The notes under the pieces: generated by a model
The model's database searches: none
What the model was told of the DNA's origin: nothing
The model's input: only the letters and a program-made list of their open reading frames with translations
Shown: in pieces, positions 36,539-48,775 of the stretch
Position numbering within the stretch: position 1 is the stretch's first letter
Layout: every line of letters begins with the position of its first letter
Assembly (NCBI GenBank): GCA_036346205.1
Contig: JARFJB010001349.1
Coordinates: 1,475,501 to 1,539,500 of the forward strand
Source: Vesta saturnalis
Taxonomy: Eukaryota > Arthropoda > Insecta > Coleoptera > Lampyridae
DNA: 64,000 nucleotides
Direction of reading: 5' to 3'
Position numbers and translations under genes: made by a program

Positions 36539-36659
36539 ATACGCGGTTAGTGTAACGTCAACTTTCTTCTTTAAAAATATTTTACGTTAGTAATCTGTTC
36601 ATTTTATTCTGACAATTCATTTGTTGTAAAGCAGATGGTTAAAACGTACCCGTGACATG

Positions 36660-37365
36660 TATAGTCGAGTTTGAGAAAATGGACATGCGTTTAGTGATTC
36701 AATTTATTTGAAAAGATTATCATGTACGGAAATTCATGAAAATGTGCAAGGAGGGTTAAGGCAATGTGTTGTAACATAGTTTTCTACTGTTTCAAAGTGG
36801 AGTATGGTGTTTAAACCTAGTCGTGTTGCTGTAGAAGATGAACCCCGTAACGGACGCCCCAAAAACTACTACCACTCTAACAATGGTAAAAAATAATATG
36901 GCGCTTGCCGGTAGACGGTTGCTAAGTTAAGTAACTGAAAGCGTTTATCACAGTTTAAGGATAAATTTGAAAATGAATAAACTAAGCAGAAGATCGGTGA
37001 CGCGTTTTCTATCTGTTGACCAAAAACGTATTCGCAAGTAAATATCGTAGTGTTATTTGGACTATTTCAACGAAAATAGGAAGAACCTTTTGCGCCGATT
37101 TGCCACTATGGGCGAAGTATGGGTCCATCACTACGTATCAGAGACAACACTGGAGGCCAGATAGTGAAGAGAAGCTGGTTGTTCAGTTCCCAAGACAGCG
37201 AAGTCGTTTTCCTCAGTGGGAAAAGTTATGGTGTCAGTATGCTGGGGTTCAAGAGGAATACTTTTAATTGATTATGTGGAAGAAGGTAATGCCTTTACTG
37301 GAGAATCCTACGCAAGCCTTCTAGACAAGTTAGATAGAGGTATTAACGTAAAGAGGTGCAAAATG
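36660..37365 (+). pseudogene. Mariner transposase fragment
   Basis: A plus-strand relic of a classical (SETMAR-like) mariner. The N-terminal trace (MDMRLVIQFI, then KDYHVRKF) starts near 36679; EPRNGRPKNYYH near 36841 is the linker after the first HTH. The frames change repeatedly. The first catalytic region reads FATMGEVWVHHYVSETT (about 37100-37145), with Gly where the Asp of the usual GDE-W should be. A later open piece (KLWCQYAGVQEEYF, then YASLLDKLDRGINVKR) reaches about 37365. The second and third catalytic regions are missing. Confidence 0.75.
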
Positions 37366-37855
37366 TGCTTTATCATCAGGATAATACACTTCCTCATAAT
37401 ATCCGTTGTAATGACTAAATTGGCCAAACTTATTTACTAGACACTCATTGCTGCTCCAGAAAACTGCACACGTTGGCGCCACGTGCTTTAAATTTATAAC
37501 GAAACACGTCATGAACACGACCTAAAAATATTTACATATGCAGGAATGTAACTTATTCCTTCAACTTAAAATCCACTAACGTGTAAAATTTGAAAATTGG
37601 CTTGTGTAAAAGCTTACTTAAACTCTTAAAATCCGTAAGCGTTCTTATAATATTCACCATATGCGAGTTTTATTTCGAAAAATATTAAAATTTACAAAAC
37701 TCATATAAATTGATCTTAACCAATAATCTCATGTTAATATTAGGAATATTAGGAATCTTAATAATTTAAAATTTACAGAAAAATTACTTATTAATTAACA
37801 AATATATCTTCTAATAATCTGGCCTTATAACAAAAAAAAAAACTACGTAAATACA

Positions 37856-39139
37856 GTATTCGCCAAAATAAACAGTACCGAAAACAACTTTACTATTTTT
37901 TTTAATTTTTGTAATTTACATTTTCAAAATGAGCACCATTAATGCGTAAACAAACTTCATTGAACATATTCATAAATAGTGGTTGACACAGTTGTTGGAA
38001 ATAAGTTATTATTGTTTGCGGTAGTTCTGTAATATGAATTGGTGCATGATCAGAGTGAAATACTGACGATTCCATCATACCCCAAATGTATGCATCAGGT
38101 GGCGTAAGGTCACATGAATGTCAAGGGCAATCGAAGTTCATTCCACGAGAAATTATTTTGTTTCCAAAATGACCGGGGAGAAGTTCTAATGGCTGTATGG
38201 CTTGTGGCGTCATCCTGTTGAAACCATTGCCTGTTCAACTGTAAATTTCGTGCACGGAAAACATTTCTTAAATTTCTCACAAAAGGTATGATGATGTTCT
38301 GCCTATGACGTTCTTGATTAATAGTAACTGGGTGTTAATTCTGGTCCTCAACAAAATAAGGACCTATTATACCGTGCCCCGATACAGCACACCAAATCAC
38401 AACTTGAGCATTGTGAAGTGATTTTTCTACAATGAAGTCAGAGCGTTCAAATACAAGAAATCGAGTTGTTGGTTTATTGATATAGCCATTTAGGTAAACA
38501 TGACTTTCGTCTGAAAACCATACATTTTGCAAGAAATCGGTATCTTAGTATACTAGGCCCAACACGGTCTACAATAAACTTTTCTTCAACGCTTGTCCAC
38601 AGCGTTTAATCGCTGTCCAGTTTGAATACGACATGGATAACCACCAATGACATTGAACATTCTACGTGTGGATGTTTCACTGGTGTTTAACTTATACGAA
38701 GCTCGTCGAAGAGTTCTTTGTGGAGACTGCAAGACCTGATTAAGAACACGTTCTTCGTTTATCGTTGGTACAAACTGTTCTTCGACGACTTGAAGAACCA
38801 TTGCGCTGATACAACACACTAGCAGTGCGACGAAATTTCTCAACAATTGCTAATCTTACACTTTTACTGGGTACAGCTTTAATAAATTGCTTCCGATATT
38901 TTTCAAAAACGTGTTTCAAACTTGGGCCTTTGCCCCGTCCACTTCCGTATGAACGGAAATAATGTTCTACCCTAAATATCTTTTCCTCCATTATTAGAAC
39001 CATTTTCAGAACGATTTTAACACGAGCGTAATATTATTATGACAGTTAATGACAAACAAGCCAAACATAACAAACAGACATCGCCCTTAGCCATTCCATG
39101 GTCCTTCATATTTCGGTACTATGTATTTTGGCGAATACC
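37856..39139 (-). mobile_element. Mariner-type element with GTATTCGCCAAAATA ends
   Basis: A 1.28-kb transposon with short terminal repeats: GTATTCGCCAAAATAAACAG followed by TACCGAAA on the left (from 37856), and the complement of TTTCGGTACTATGTATTTTG plus GCGAATACC on the right (ending about 39139). The transposase is on the minus strand. Confidence 0.85.
37902..39003 (-). pseudogene. DUF4817-type mariner transposase, frameshifted
   Basis: The start is the Met at 39003 or the MEEK Met at 38991. The N-terminal region (FRVEHYFRSYGSGRGKGPSL, KHVFEKYRKQFIKAVPSK) is of the DUF4817 type. A frameshift near 38790 leads to a HTH part (RTLRRASYKLNTSETSTRRM). A second break near 38540 precedes VWFSDESHVYLNGYINKP with the first catalytic Asp and VVIWCAVSGHGIIGPYF. 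WFQQDDATSHTA (near 38220) holds the second Asp. After another break, the third region reads CDLTPPDAYIWG (near 38105). The C-terminus (EVCLRINGAHFENVNYKN) ends at 37902. All three acidic residues survive but in four frames. Confidence 0.82.
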
Positions 39140-39982
39140 TTTTATTGTCAAATTATTCTTACTCACTATAATTTGAAATTCAACAAAAAATTCATATCAA
39201 AATAACGGTATAATAGCACTATTGAATTTACTTATATCCACAAACTGCAAAAAAAAGATTATCGTGCTTAAAAAACGGGACACATATGTAAACAAAAAAA
39301 AAACTATGTTAAAACAAATAAACTACAGTGTGGAAAGGCACTCGTGTTTCTCGATAAACATACATTTGAAAACTCCACAATAAAACCCAAACAAGGTGCG
39401 TTACTGCTTATTGCACTAACTACTGCAACATTATGGTAGACCATGTAAGTGAACTTCTGCTACAACTTAAACTTACAGATAGCAAAGCTAAACTCATTAC
39501 TTACAATAGATTCAATCTAATAGTTACGTCAAACTGTAAGGCAATCACTTTTTCAGTTTGTGAGTTACTGCTACTAGGCGTTTAACATATATGTCAAATC
39601 TAAATTTAATCGCTATTTAAGTTTTAGTGTTATTGCGGACGAAAAAAATCATTGTAACCCCTCTTACTCCTTACCGCGTAGTTCTACCGCCACCATAGAT
39701 ATCTATTGTCCATTTAAAGAACAGATTCAGTAAGTGCTCCTCTCACGAGTTAGCACCAAATTTAAATGGCAAAATTTCTATTGGTTAGCCGGGTTCACAC
39801 AACCACGAAAAATTTTGTATTATGTTAACCTATAAATGTCAAAGTAATTTGTCACTTAGCATTTTTGTTTTCATTCTTTATTTTGGTTAAAGCTTTTGCT
39901 CTAGTACTTTTCATTTTCAAAAACAGTATTTTTCAATACTAGCTAAAACTTTGTAGCCTATTAGCAAATAATTACATTTATT
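39140..39982. other. No gene seen
   Basis: AT-rich DNA between two transposase relics. Confidence 0.5.
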
Positions 39983-41245
39983 ATGGATCAACGAAATCTT
40001 TCGCCCCCGAAAAAAAAACCCGACTAGGCATTTTTCCGTTGACGAAAAGGAGCGAATCTTAAACATTTTTAAACCTTGTGTTGAAGAAAACACGAACAAC
40101 AACAAGACTGAAAATGTTGCATTTGCAGTAAAAGCAGCAGGAAACATAATAACTTTATAAAAATATATTTTATTCATTACTTTATCATTTTAGGTATTAC
40201 AGATAAAAGTGTGTACAACATTCTACGTGAGTACAAACAAACACATGTATTACATCCTTCGACTGTGTACCACCGACAACGAGCAATTTTGGACAACATT
40301 GACGACGAAACTAAGAGTAATCTTAGGCGTGTAGTCCATTCCTTCTTTGAACAAAACGATACACCTACTTTAAATAAAAATGTGGCCGTTATTGATGATC
40401 ACGATGAAACGCCTCACTTAAAAAGGAGTACAATAAGAACCTTGTTGAAAGAAATTGGCTTTAAGTGAGTAAAGGAATAAATTATCTCTAACATACAGTA
40501 AGCAAAGTATGGAAAGATCCAATCATCTTGACTCCGAAGCAAGCGTTTTGTTAATGGATTAACAACGGGGTTACGGGATCCATCAGGAAAAGGAAAACGC
40601 CTTATCGTTCTCCACATTGGTTCCGAGGACGGTTCTGTTGATGATGGTTTGCTGTTCGAGTCCAAGAAATCTGGCGATTATCATGAAGAAATGACAGCTG
40701 CTGTCAAGAATGGTTTCGCAACGTTTAGACAAAAGCGCTGTTATAGTGTTAGATAACACTTCCTGTCATAGCAGAAAGATCGATAAAAATCCAAATTCAG
40801 GATAAAAAAGCTGACATTCAGGCATGGCTAACCAGCAAATCCATTGATTACGAACCAGATATGATCAAAGACGAACTTTTGGACCTTGTCAGAAAAGCTG
40901 TTATTGCTTCTAAATTAGTTGTCGATGAGATAGAAAAAACACGGAATCATACTGTATTGCGTTTACCTCCAAATCATTGCGAATTAAACACAATCGAACT
41001 GATGGGCACAAAGCAAGGGTGAAGTTGCGTGAAACAATAAAACATTTAAAATCGCAGATGTGCACCAATTATTTTGCACCGCTGTTGCAAACGTAACGTC
41101 AGATAATTGGAAAAATACCATTACACACGTGCAAAGTGTGAAACAAAATATGTGGCAATTGGATATCACTATAGAAGTTCAAGTGGAGCCGTTGATCATC
41201 CAGTTAGGCGATGACTCTTCTTCATCAGACTCCGAACAAGACTGA
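39983..41245 (+). pseudogene. IS630/Tc1-type DDE transposase relic with introns (family A, copy 2)
   Basis: The most complete of three family A copies. The first exon has the ATG at 39983, a frameshift near 40025, then RHFSVDEKERILNIFKPCVE. A probable intron ends with an ATTTTAG acceptor at 40193 (its donor side is altered). Exon 2, to about 40464, has GITDKSVYNILREYKQTH, RRVVHSFFEQNDTPTLNK and HLKRSTIRTLLKEIGFK, a HTH region; a GTGAGT/ACAG pair (40465-40498) suggests a shortened second intron. The first catalytic region is lost. LHIGSEDGSVDDGLLFESK and DYHEEMT precede a frame-broken second Asp region (VLDNTSCHS, near 40745) and LPPNHCELNTIEL (near 40965), normally NPIE, with the Glu. The C-terminus ends in an acidic, Ser-rich DDSSSSDSEQD. 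I see no terminal repeats. Confidence 0.78.
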
Positions 41246-44200
41246 CCTGTTGCGCTTTATTTACGGACTTAGTAAAAAATACAAATGCAGCTACAGGAAG
41301 AATTGTGAATTGAGGCACGGCTTATGATAAAGTTTTTGTGGCAATTATTAAAGAATAAAGGGGTTTTTCTCAACTGTAACATAATTGCATTTTGCAGTTT
41401 GTTTAGATAAACAAACACTTGTGACATCAACAAGGAGTTGACTTGTAAATTCCTATAAAAATAGAATGTAAGCTTAAAGTTCTATTCATTTACTATTTAC
41501 CTCCCCGACTTATGGCATTTTACAAACAAATAAATTAATGTTATTTTTCGATTTCCAAAATACGTACCCTGACAATTTGATTTGACTTCATATGAGATTT
41601 GAGGGATTGGTAAACATTAACGAGTTATGTGCAGGATGTCAACATTCCCATAGACTAAAGGTGCTTGTTTTCAAACCGTATTATAACCGATTCATTGGTG
41701 ACAGAGAATTTTGATTCGTAAAAATGTGTGATTTTAAAGTATTTATATTTCTAAATAGGTTTATTATTTGATTACTGTTAAAATTAAATAATTATACATT
41801 TTAGGGACTACAATAATTCAAATGCAGCCATTAAAGAAGCGTTGAATGTCATTCAACCACTGTATTGCCCAGAAAGTAATTTTTTGATGGTTGTAAGCAA
41901 GGCCTGTGCGAAGTTAGTAGCACGCATCTACAAATTTGTAGGAGGAGCATTTACTGAATCTGTTCGTTAAACGGAGTATAGACATTTAGGTGTCAAACAT
42001 TCGTGTTAAAAAATTTCAATAAAATCGCTTTTAAAGTTAAAGTTAAAGTGTGAGATGATTGCGGTCTACAGAAAATCAGACGTCTAGGTGCTAAACGGTG
42101 GTGCTACGTTAGCTAAAGAAAAAATCACATTAATTTTGAGATATCCACAACTTCTTTGTTCTCAGGGGACCTCAGAACAGATATTTTCGTTTTGACCGAT
42201 AATAATACTTTCCCTTTAGGATGGAAAGTTAAAAAGTAAACTACGCTAAAATCCCAAAATCGACCATAATTAAATATCGGAATATCATCTTAACCCGAGT
42301 TACTAAATTAAGCAACACGAATAAAAAAATAATAATGCGTTTGCGAACCTTCCTTGATCGATAATAATTATCATAAAGCACTTCGCTTTATTATCTCTCT
42401 TCTTTTAAACATAAACGATGATACACTGGACTGTTTAATTTGCCTATGAATGAATTAAAGAAAAGATACTGCATAACTTAAGTTGTTAGTTTAAGCATGC
42501 AATTACACCAACAGTGCAGTTTCTAAATTTTAACTTGGTCCTCAAACAAAATTAAACACATCCCTCTAGCCTTAAGTCGCTATTGTATTGTATGTGAATT
42601 ATAACGGCACCGCAAAACGAAATTCGAATATTATCTCCACGGCTGGGCACGCCCCACTAAAACGTCACACCCCCCCCCCCCTCCTTTCTGGCATTATGTG
42701 CACAGAACGTTAATTTCCTTAACTTCTACCTTTACTGCACCAACAAACTAGAGAAAACTAAGCCCTTCAACACCCGAGCGACATTTAGTGTCGCGGCAGC
42801 CCGCCGACATCGACAGTTACATTTCTCCATCTTAACTTGCTGTTCTGTACATTGATTAACACACCATACTAACTGTCCCTATCATATAGCTTCTTAAGTA
42901 ACTTAGTGATACCGCCAATAAGAAATTTTAATGAGTAATGATGTCAAATTATATGAGAAAATCCCCCAGCGCAAACTGTGAAGTACTTCTACACTATCGC
43001 CAATATCTCAAGCTCCAGACAGTTACACTAGTCAGTCAAACAAACTTACACCGAGAATACTATGAACTCTTCTATATTAAAATTGGTCACCATTCCACAT
43101 GGATAAAGGATAAACAATTTTACCAAGGTAGGAAACCGGTAAAACGGTAGTCTATTTGTTTCACAATCATTAAAATAATGAAAAAACGTCATTTATCATT
43201 CAACACTAATTTGATTAATTTAAAAAATTTATCAAATTTGGAGTTAAAATTGTTTTGCACAATCCGGTCTTAATAAAAAAGGAATTCGTTAATAATAAAA
43301 ATGTCATGCGCACATGAAATATGAATCGTTGGACCATCTACTTGATTCGCTAGATTTAGCAGCAAAAAAAGGAAAATTACAGCTGGAAAGAGTTTCAAGA
43401 TACACAAACGGTTATTGCAACAGTGAGAAGTTTCTCAAGAACATTATAACAAGGTAATAGAATTACTGGAAAAACGTTGGACAAAATGTATTACAGTGTT
43501 AGAATATTACGTTGAAAATTAAAGTAATGTTTAAGGTTTTACTAATAGTGCTTGATTTTCATTCCGAGAAGTTTTGAAATCACCCTCGTAGAGGCATAAT
43601 AACAGCACGATACAAATTTTAATTTAATTTAATCTTTCTCCAACCGGTAGCAAAAGCGATTTGAAGGTACAGGATTTATAGTATAATGTTGGAGATTTAA
43701 AAATTAATCATATGTAGAACCATATCACAGAATGTAAACCGTAACGTATGCTACCAAAGAAATCATAATTTACACAGGTTTAATTTAGCCTACAAATGAT
43801 CAAGATAAATATGTTTACGCTAATGGAAACGTGGGAATGATAAAAAATGAACCGTTATCATTGAAAAAGGGTCTGAAACAGAATTAGATGCTAAAGGGAA
43901 ATAAACTCGTAAGAACTACGAATTTAAGATATAAATGCGTCCAACCAGAATGTGGATCAAATATTTACAAAAAAAAGAGTTTAAATATGTATGTAGCCTA
44001 TTGAACTCACAAAATGGAATGCTCGCAGCAGACAAGAAGTGAAGCCCTTATGATAAAGAGGGACAGGAAGTACTGTCTGTATTTCTCTCCTTGACGCACC
44101 CATACGCGCTTATGGAACAAACCCTAAACATTTTATATTTTCTAAATTGTTCATTTATTTCTTTCGGATAAAGTACGTTTCTGTTTCTTTATAAGAGATG

Positions 44201-45190
44201 TCAAAAGTAGTAAGATTGCCGAAACTTAAGCGTTCAGAAAACAGCCAAACATCAGTCACTCCTTAACCACAAACTTCATTGTTTACCCAACACAATGATT
44301 GTAACAATAGAAGTCGTAAATCATTGACCTTAATGGTATAGGTACTACCGTAGCTAAATACTTACTAATTTTACCTCAATCAAACCGAACTATATGTGTA
44401 ACCGTCTGTATTTGTAATTAATAATAAAAAAATAAACTCTCGTGACACAAGTTTTTACCTTTTGTAAAGTAAATGTGAAGCAGCAACTGTAAAGAAATTT
44501 ACAACAAAATTAATTTTTATATCCAAAGGGAGTACAGCAGAATGACAGGTGTTTAGATACAACTCACACAACCAATTAGGGATTGTATGTGATCACAACG
44601 AAACCTAAATTACAGCTTATGAACAAAATGGCATTTTTTTTCGTTAAAGATTATTATAGTTAAATTAAACTCAAATACCACTAAACGTATGTAAGGTATA
44701 CATATGAATGTAGTAAGTTTTATAGTTATTAACATGCAATGCAAGACAGTAAGATGGAGATCATAATTCCAGTACATCTACACACATTTCGACTGATTAA
44801 ACAATTGATGTTACATAATTGGCTAACACAGTCTACATGCCTCGAAAATCCACAGTAGATTCAATCAAAATTCACATTAATCTTTTACGATTAGTATTAG
44901 TGCAGACAGGTGACAACCAGATGAATATCAGTACGCGGTAGATGAAGGAGTTAAAGTGCGCTTATTTTTTTATGAGCTACGGGTTGCTCAAAAAAACGAA
45001 GTATTATTAAATAACCATAAAATATTTAAAAACCAGGATGATGGATTTAGAAAGAGTAATGGTGTTTATTCGTCTTAAAACGTTTTGGTTTTTAGATACT
45101 CGTTGGATACTTAATAGTACTTCATTGCACAGAACATCTGTACTGTAGTTAATGTATTTAAAATACTTATCTTTTTGGATTGTTTTAAGT
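41246..45190. other. Long stretch without a recognisable gene
   Basis: Mostly AT-rich. It contains a C12 run at 42670-42681 in a locally GC-richer patch, and an unassigned 55-codon open stretch at 41806-41970 (listed separately). Nothing else is supported. Confidence 0.5.
41806..41970 (+). other. Unassigned 55-codon open stretch after a splice-acceptor-like site
   Basis: The frame begins directly after TACATTTTAGG (acceptor-like) and reads DYNNSNAAIKEALNVIQPLY, then CPESNFLMVVSKACAKLV, to a TAA at 41968-41970. There is no ATG, no identified partner exon and no family I recognise. It could be a terminal exon, an element remnant or chance. Confidence 0.25.
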
Positions 45191-45194
45191 TATA

Positions 45195-46080
45195 CAAATT
45201 ATACGTTTCGATAGCACTTACAGTTATTTTCGTCAGTAGTAGTACTATCTTTCAAAATTGATTAAAAAGCACACATAAGCCTGCTATTAATATAACAGTT
45301 TGATAAACGTATAAAGTCAGTTATGAAATCTAATTTAAGTAAACAATAACTAGATCCTTTATAAAATTAAATATTGTTAAACTGCCTTGAAAATGACAAA
45401 TCATAAGCAAAGAATAACTTTAACAAAATTTAATCAAGTTACAATGTAAATATAAAGTTGTGAAAAGCTTTAATTTGAAATTGATAAAAGCATTCACAAA
45501 TAGAAATTTGACATCAATTAAAATAATCCAGTCAACTCTAACAACAAAAAACAGCTTTGTTAATAAATGTAAGTGTTTTTAATAATGAAAAGCATAATGT
45601 AGAACGTTTTATATAATTGTAAATTTTAATTCGAACTACTTATGTTAAATTATAGTGCTGTGGTAATTTAACATATAATTGGTAACGCATTTACTTCAAA
45701 GTCTAGGAGAAAACACAACAAAAAATCTAGACATACCAAAAGCTAAAATTAAAATTACCACATACCGTTATGCCATTTTTTAATTATAAGATGCTAAAAT
45801 CTCCTTGTCTATTGAAATTATTAGGATGTTTGTATATGTCAATAGCTTCTCGTTGTAAACGAATATAATCCTGAGTTTGTCTTGATAATATTTCCTTATT
45901 ATCAAATTGAATGTCACGATTTAAATTATTTAAGGCATGGTCTCTGGTTGACCTAATCCACAAAATCTCGTTACGTCTCAAAGCTACGTTTTGTTGTTCC
46001 AATATATACTTTTCCACAAGAACAAGATAACTTGTACACTCCCGAAGATGATAATGGGTGTGAAACATCTTTAGGTGACC
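45195..46080 (-). pseudogene. Penelope-like retroelement, 3' end (PLE copy 2, inverted)
   Basis: A minus-strand copy of the same family as 2096-3560. The protein part (46068-45784) keeps the end of the endonuclease region: HALNNLNRDIQFDNKEILSR and REAIDIYKHPNNFNRQ. The region before it is scrambled. The noncoding tail (about 45780-45190) matches copy 1's tail, including the stretch around ACCAATTATATGTTAAATTA, and ends in a hammerhead-like motif. The copy is 5' truncated earlier in the protein than copy 1. Confidence 0.82.
45205..45236 (-). ncRNA. Hammerhead-like motif, degraded
   Basis: On the minus strand: CTGACGA (45236-45230), one extra base, AATAAC, loop TGTAAGT, GCTATC, GAAAC (45209-45205). 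It is the same layout as at 3471-3502, but two of six stem II pairs are mismatched, so it is probably inactive. Confidence 0.5.
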
Positions 46081-46256
46081 TTCTGTAAGTTTCTTTTAGA
46101 TTTAAAAATAATGCTAACGTTTAACACAAATATTTTTTAAGATTTCGTCTTAATATTTCAACGTGAAAAAACGTTTATTGTAAGGAACACACAAGATTAA
46201 AAATGCTACTCTGGTTGATATTAGGAGCAACCTTTCTGAGTTTGGTTTGGAAATGC

Positions 46257-47538
46257 AAAGGATGTCCGATTACTAAGGTACATGTGTGAATTACAGACAG
46301 ACTATTTTATTTATAGAAATGAAATATATAATAAGTACAAGCGCGAACTTTTAGCTATTGTTCAACGTAATCACCGCCAATGTTAAAGCACCTATCGTAG
46401 CGACCTACAAGCTTCAGCACACCCTCATCGTAAAAAGTACAATTCTAAAAAATTACCTTACTTCATATTGAAGTTCGTCATCGTTTTCAAACCTTTTACC
46501 CGATAAATGAGTTTTTAACGGCCCAAACAAATGAAAATAAGAAGGAGCCAGGTCTGGACTATGGGCCGGATGGACAATAACTTCCCAATTGTGTTGCTGA
46601 AGCCAGGCCTTCGTCTGAGCTGAGGTGTGCGGTCTTGCATTGTCATGCAATAACCTGATTCCTTTTGTCTACCTTCCTCTTCGTTTCTATCGAATGGCTT
46701 GGTGTAGTTTTTCGAGAGTTTGACAATAGATATCGCTGTTGATTGTCGTTTTCGGTGGTAAATACTCAATGAGCAAAATGCTTTGCATATCCCAGTGCTA
46801 TTGTCTTTTTTGCAGACTGCTGTAATTTGAATTCTATCGGAGTTGGTGACCTAATATGCTTCCACGTCATCGACTCTTTTTTTGATTCGAGATTATGGTG
46901 GTGTACCTAGGTTTCGTCTTCTGTAACTATAGACTCTAGAAATCAGTTTTCCTGACGATAACACGTTAAAAGTTCCATTGGCGCCACCATTCGTTGCATT
47001 TTGTGTTGGTTGGTCAACAGTTTTGGTACTCATCTCTCGGCAACTTTTCTATAGTCTAATTGAGACACGATTTCTTAAACCACCGACGATCTTCTTGAAT
47101 CAGTGTATCGACCTTTAATTGATTCTCATCCGTTTTTGTTGTTGATGGTTTTCGTCGCAAATCTTCGGGATCATCGTTCAGGTTCGTGCGTCCACTTTTG
47201 AACTGCTGACACAAACATAAACTTGTTTTCGACTCGTAATGCCTTCTCCGTGTGTGTTCAGTATTTTTTTTATTAATTTCGGTATGTGTAGCAAAAGACG
47301 ATTGATCGCTCGCACTTCAAATTTGAAGTAAGTTTCGATTTCAATTGACATATTGCGACAGTCACTGAGCACGTTGTACAGAACCTAAAACAATAACAAT
47401 AGCCATCTACGCAGTACATATACACATCTAAAATGTGTGCAAGTTTTAGCCTGATCGGAGCAACGTAGGCGGGGTGCCGTTCAAATATTACTAAGGTATA
47501 TTATACTTCAAATATACCTTAGTAACCAGACATCCTTT
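46257..47538 (-). mobile_element. Mariner transposon with TTACTAAGGTA ends
   Basis: A 1.28-kb element. The left tip AAAGGATGTCCGATTACTAAG (46257) and the right tip, complement AAAGGATGTCTGGTTACTAAG (ending about 47538), pair over about 25 bases. A short palindrome inside the right end (about 47489-47527) repeats the TACTAAGGTATA motif in both orientations. Confidence 0.8.
46453..47375 (-). pseudogene. Mariner transposase, third catalytic Asp replaced
   Basis: A minus-strand relic of a DD34D mariner transposase. The N-terminal half is scattered over frames (FKSGRTNLNDD, STTKTDENQL, then TLIQEDRRW near 47110). The C-terminal half is clear at 46650-46453: MHDNARPHTSAQTKAWLQQ carries the second catalytic Asp, and HSPDLAPSYFHLFGPLKTHL carries Tyr where the third Asp (the PSD position) should be, with the normal 34-residue spacing. 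The frame ends in the arm region at 46453. It is dead. Confidence 0.8.
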
Positions 47539-48775
47539 GTATCTTTTACGTTTTATAATCCACATTTGGTAATGTTTAACGTTCCCTGTAAGAACAGAGT
47601 GTTGAACACTTAGGTTTTATAAATACCAAGAGAGTTTTAAATGTTTAAATATTTCCGTAAATTAAGTCGAATTACGTAAGATTTATTGTAATATTACTCA
47701 CGTGCATTACAGTATTCATTAGCATTAAGTTGCCATTATTTATATAAATAGCAATTATTTGCAATTATTGAATTAAACATATAGTGGAACTTTATAGCTT
47801 TTGATGTGTGAAAGCATCTTAGATGTGTGATATCGTGAAGTTTGGCGGTACTGCATATTTGTGGATATATACTGTACGCCACGCAGATGATTGCTACTAT
47901 TGGCACAGTTAACGACAATGGATAGGAATTCGTTAATGAACGCTTAAAAAAAGCACCAGGAGAATACTGCATATTTAGAATATTTAGTTATGTAAATCGG
48001 ATTGAAAAATGTTGTATTAGCTAAATTAATCTGTTTCAAGTAGTTTCAGTTTTATTGCAATTTAGAGTCATCTTACTTTTGTTTATATTACATTACAAAT
48101 TGTGGAATTAAAACATTAGTGTAATTATTAATTAATTTTTAAAACAACAAATAAAGAGAACCTTAATGCTTTATTGTGTAAGAAATACCGCATAAAGTAC
48201 GTAACGTTTTGAAGCTATAAAGTGGTTTTAGTTGCACAACAATATAGTGAGCATCATTAAAGGCGCTGTTTCTATTACTTCAAAGCAATAATTTTAAAGA
48301 AAATTTATATGTTATAAATGTTAACAAAATAAAATTTTAAATGGGTGATAAAGACTATAAAACATTTCTTGATTAATGAAGCATTCAAAATTCTTAGTGA
48401 AAAAGTAAACAAAAAAAAATGGGTATGAAATAGTATTATTCGGACTAAAGGAATGTTCTATTATAATTTTACTATTAAGTCTTTGATTAACACTATTAGT
48501 TTGCGCAGTTTCCTACGACAGAATATTCATTCTATGCATTTATAGAAGTAAGCTTATGGCAATATAAGGATTCTAATTAAAATTCTTTTCACACTGACCT
48601 TGATAATCAAGTGGACAAAAAATATGTAAATAATTTAATTACATTTCGATGCATAACTTCCATCCACATCATTCTATGAAATAAGTAATAAATGATGCTA
48701 ATATTGTTGATTTATTTAAAGACAGAAAGCAGAATTAATGCTATGGTAGTATTTATTTAGAGACAAGATGGCAAT
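47539..48775. other. No gene seen
   Basis: AT-rich DNA. The open frame at 47736-47972 (minus) has no recognisable motif. Confidence 0.5.

Noticed and set aside
43315..43460. 47-codon frame with DSLDLAAKKGKLQLERVS and a donor-like GTAATAG after it
   Set aside because: No recognised family, no partner exon and short length; it could easily be chance.
43930..44050. KCVQPECGSN...THKMEC pattern reminiscent of a C2H2 finger exon
   Set aside because: The Cys/His spacing is wrong, there is an internal stop, and nothing nearby supports a transcription-factor gene.
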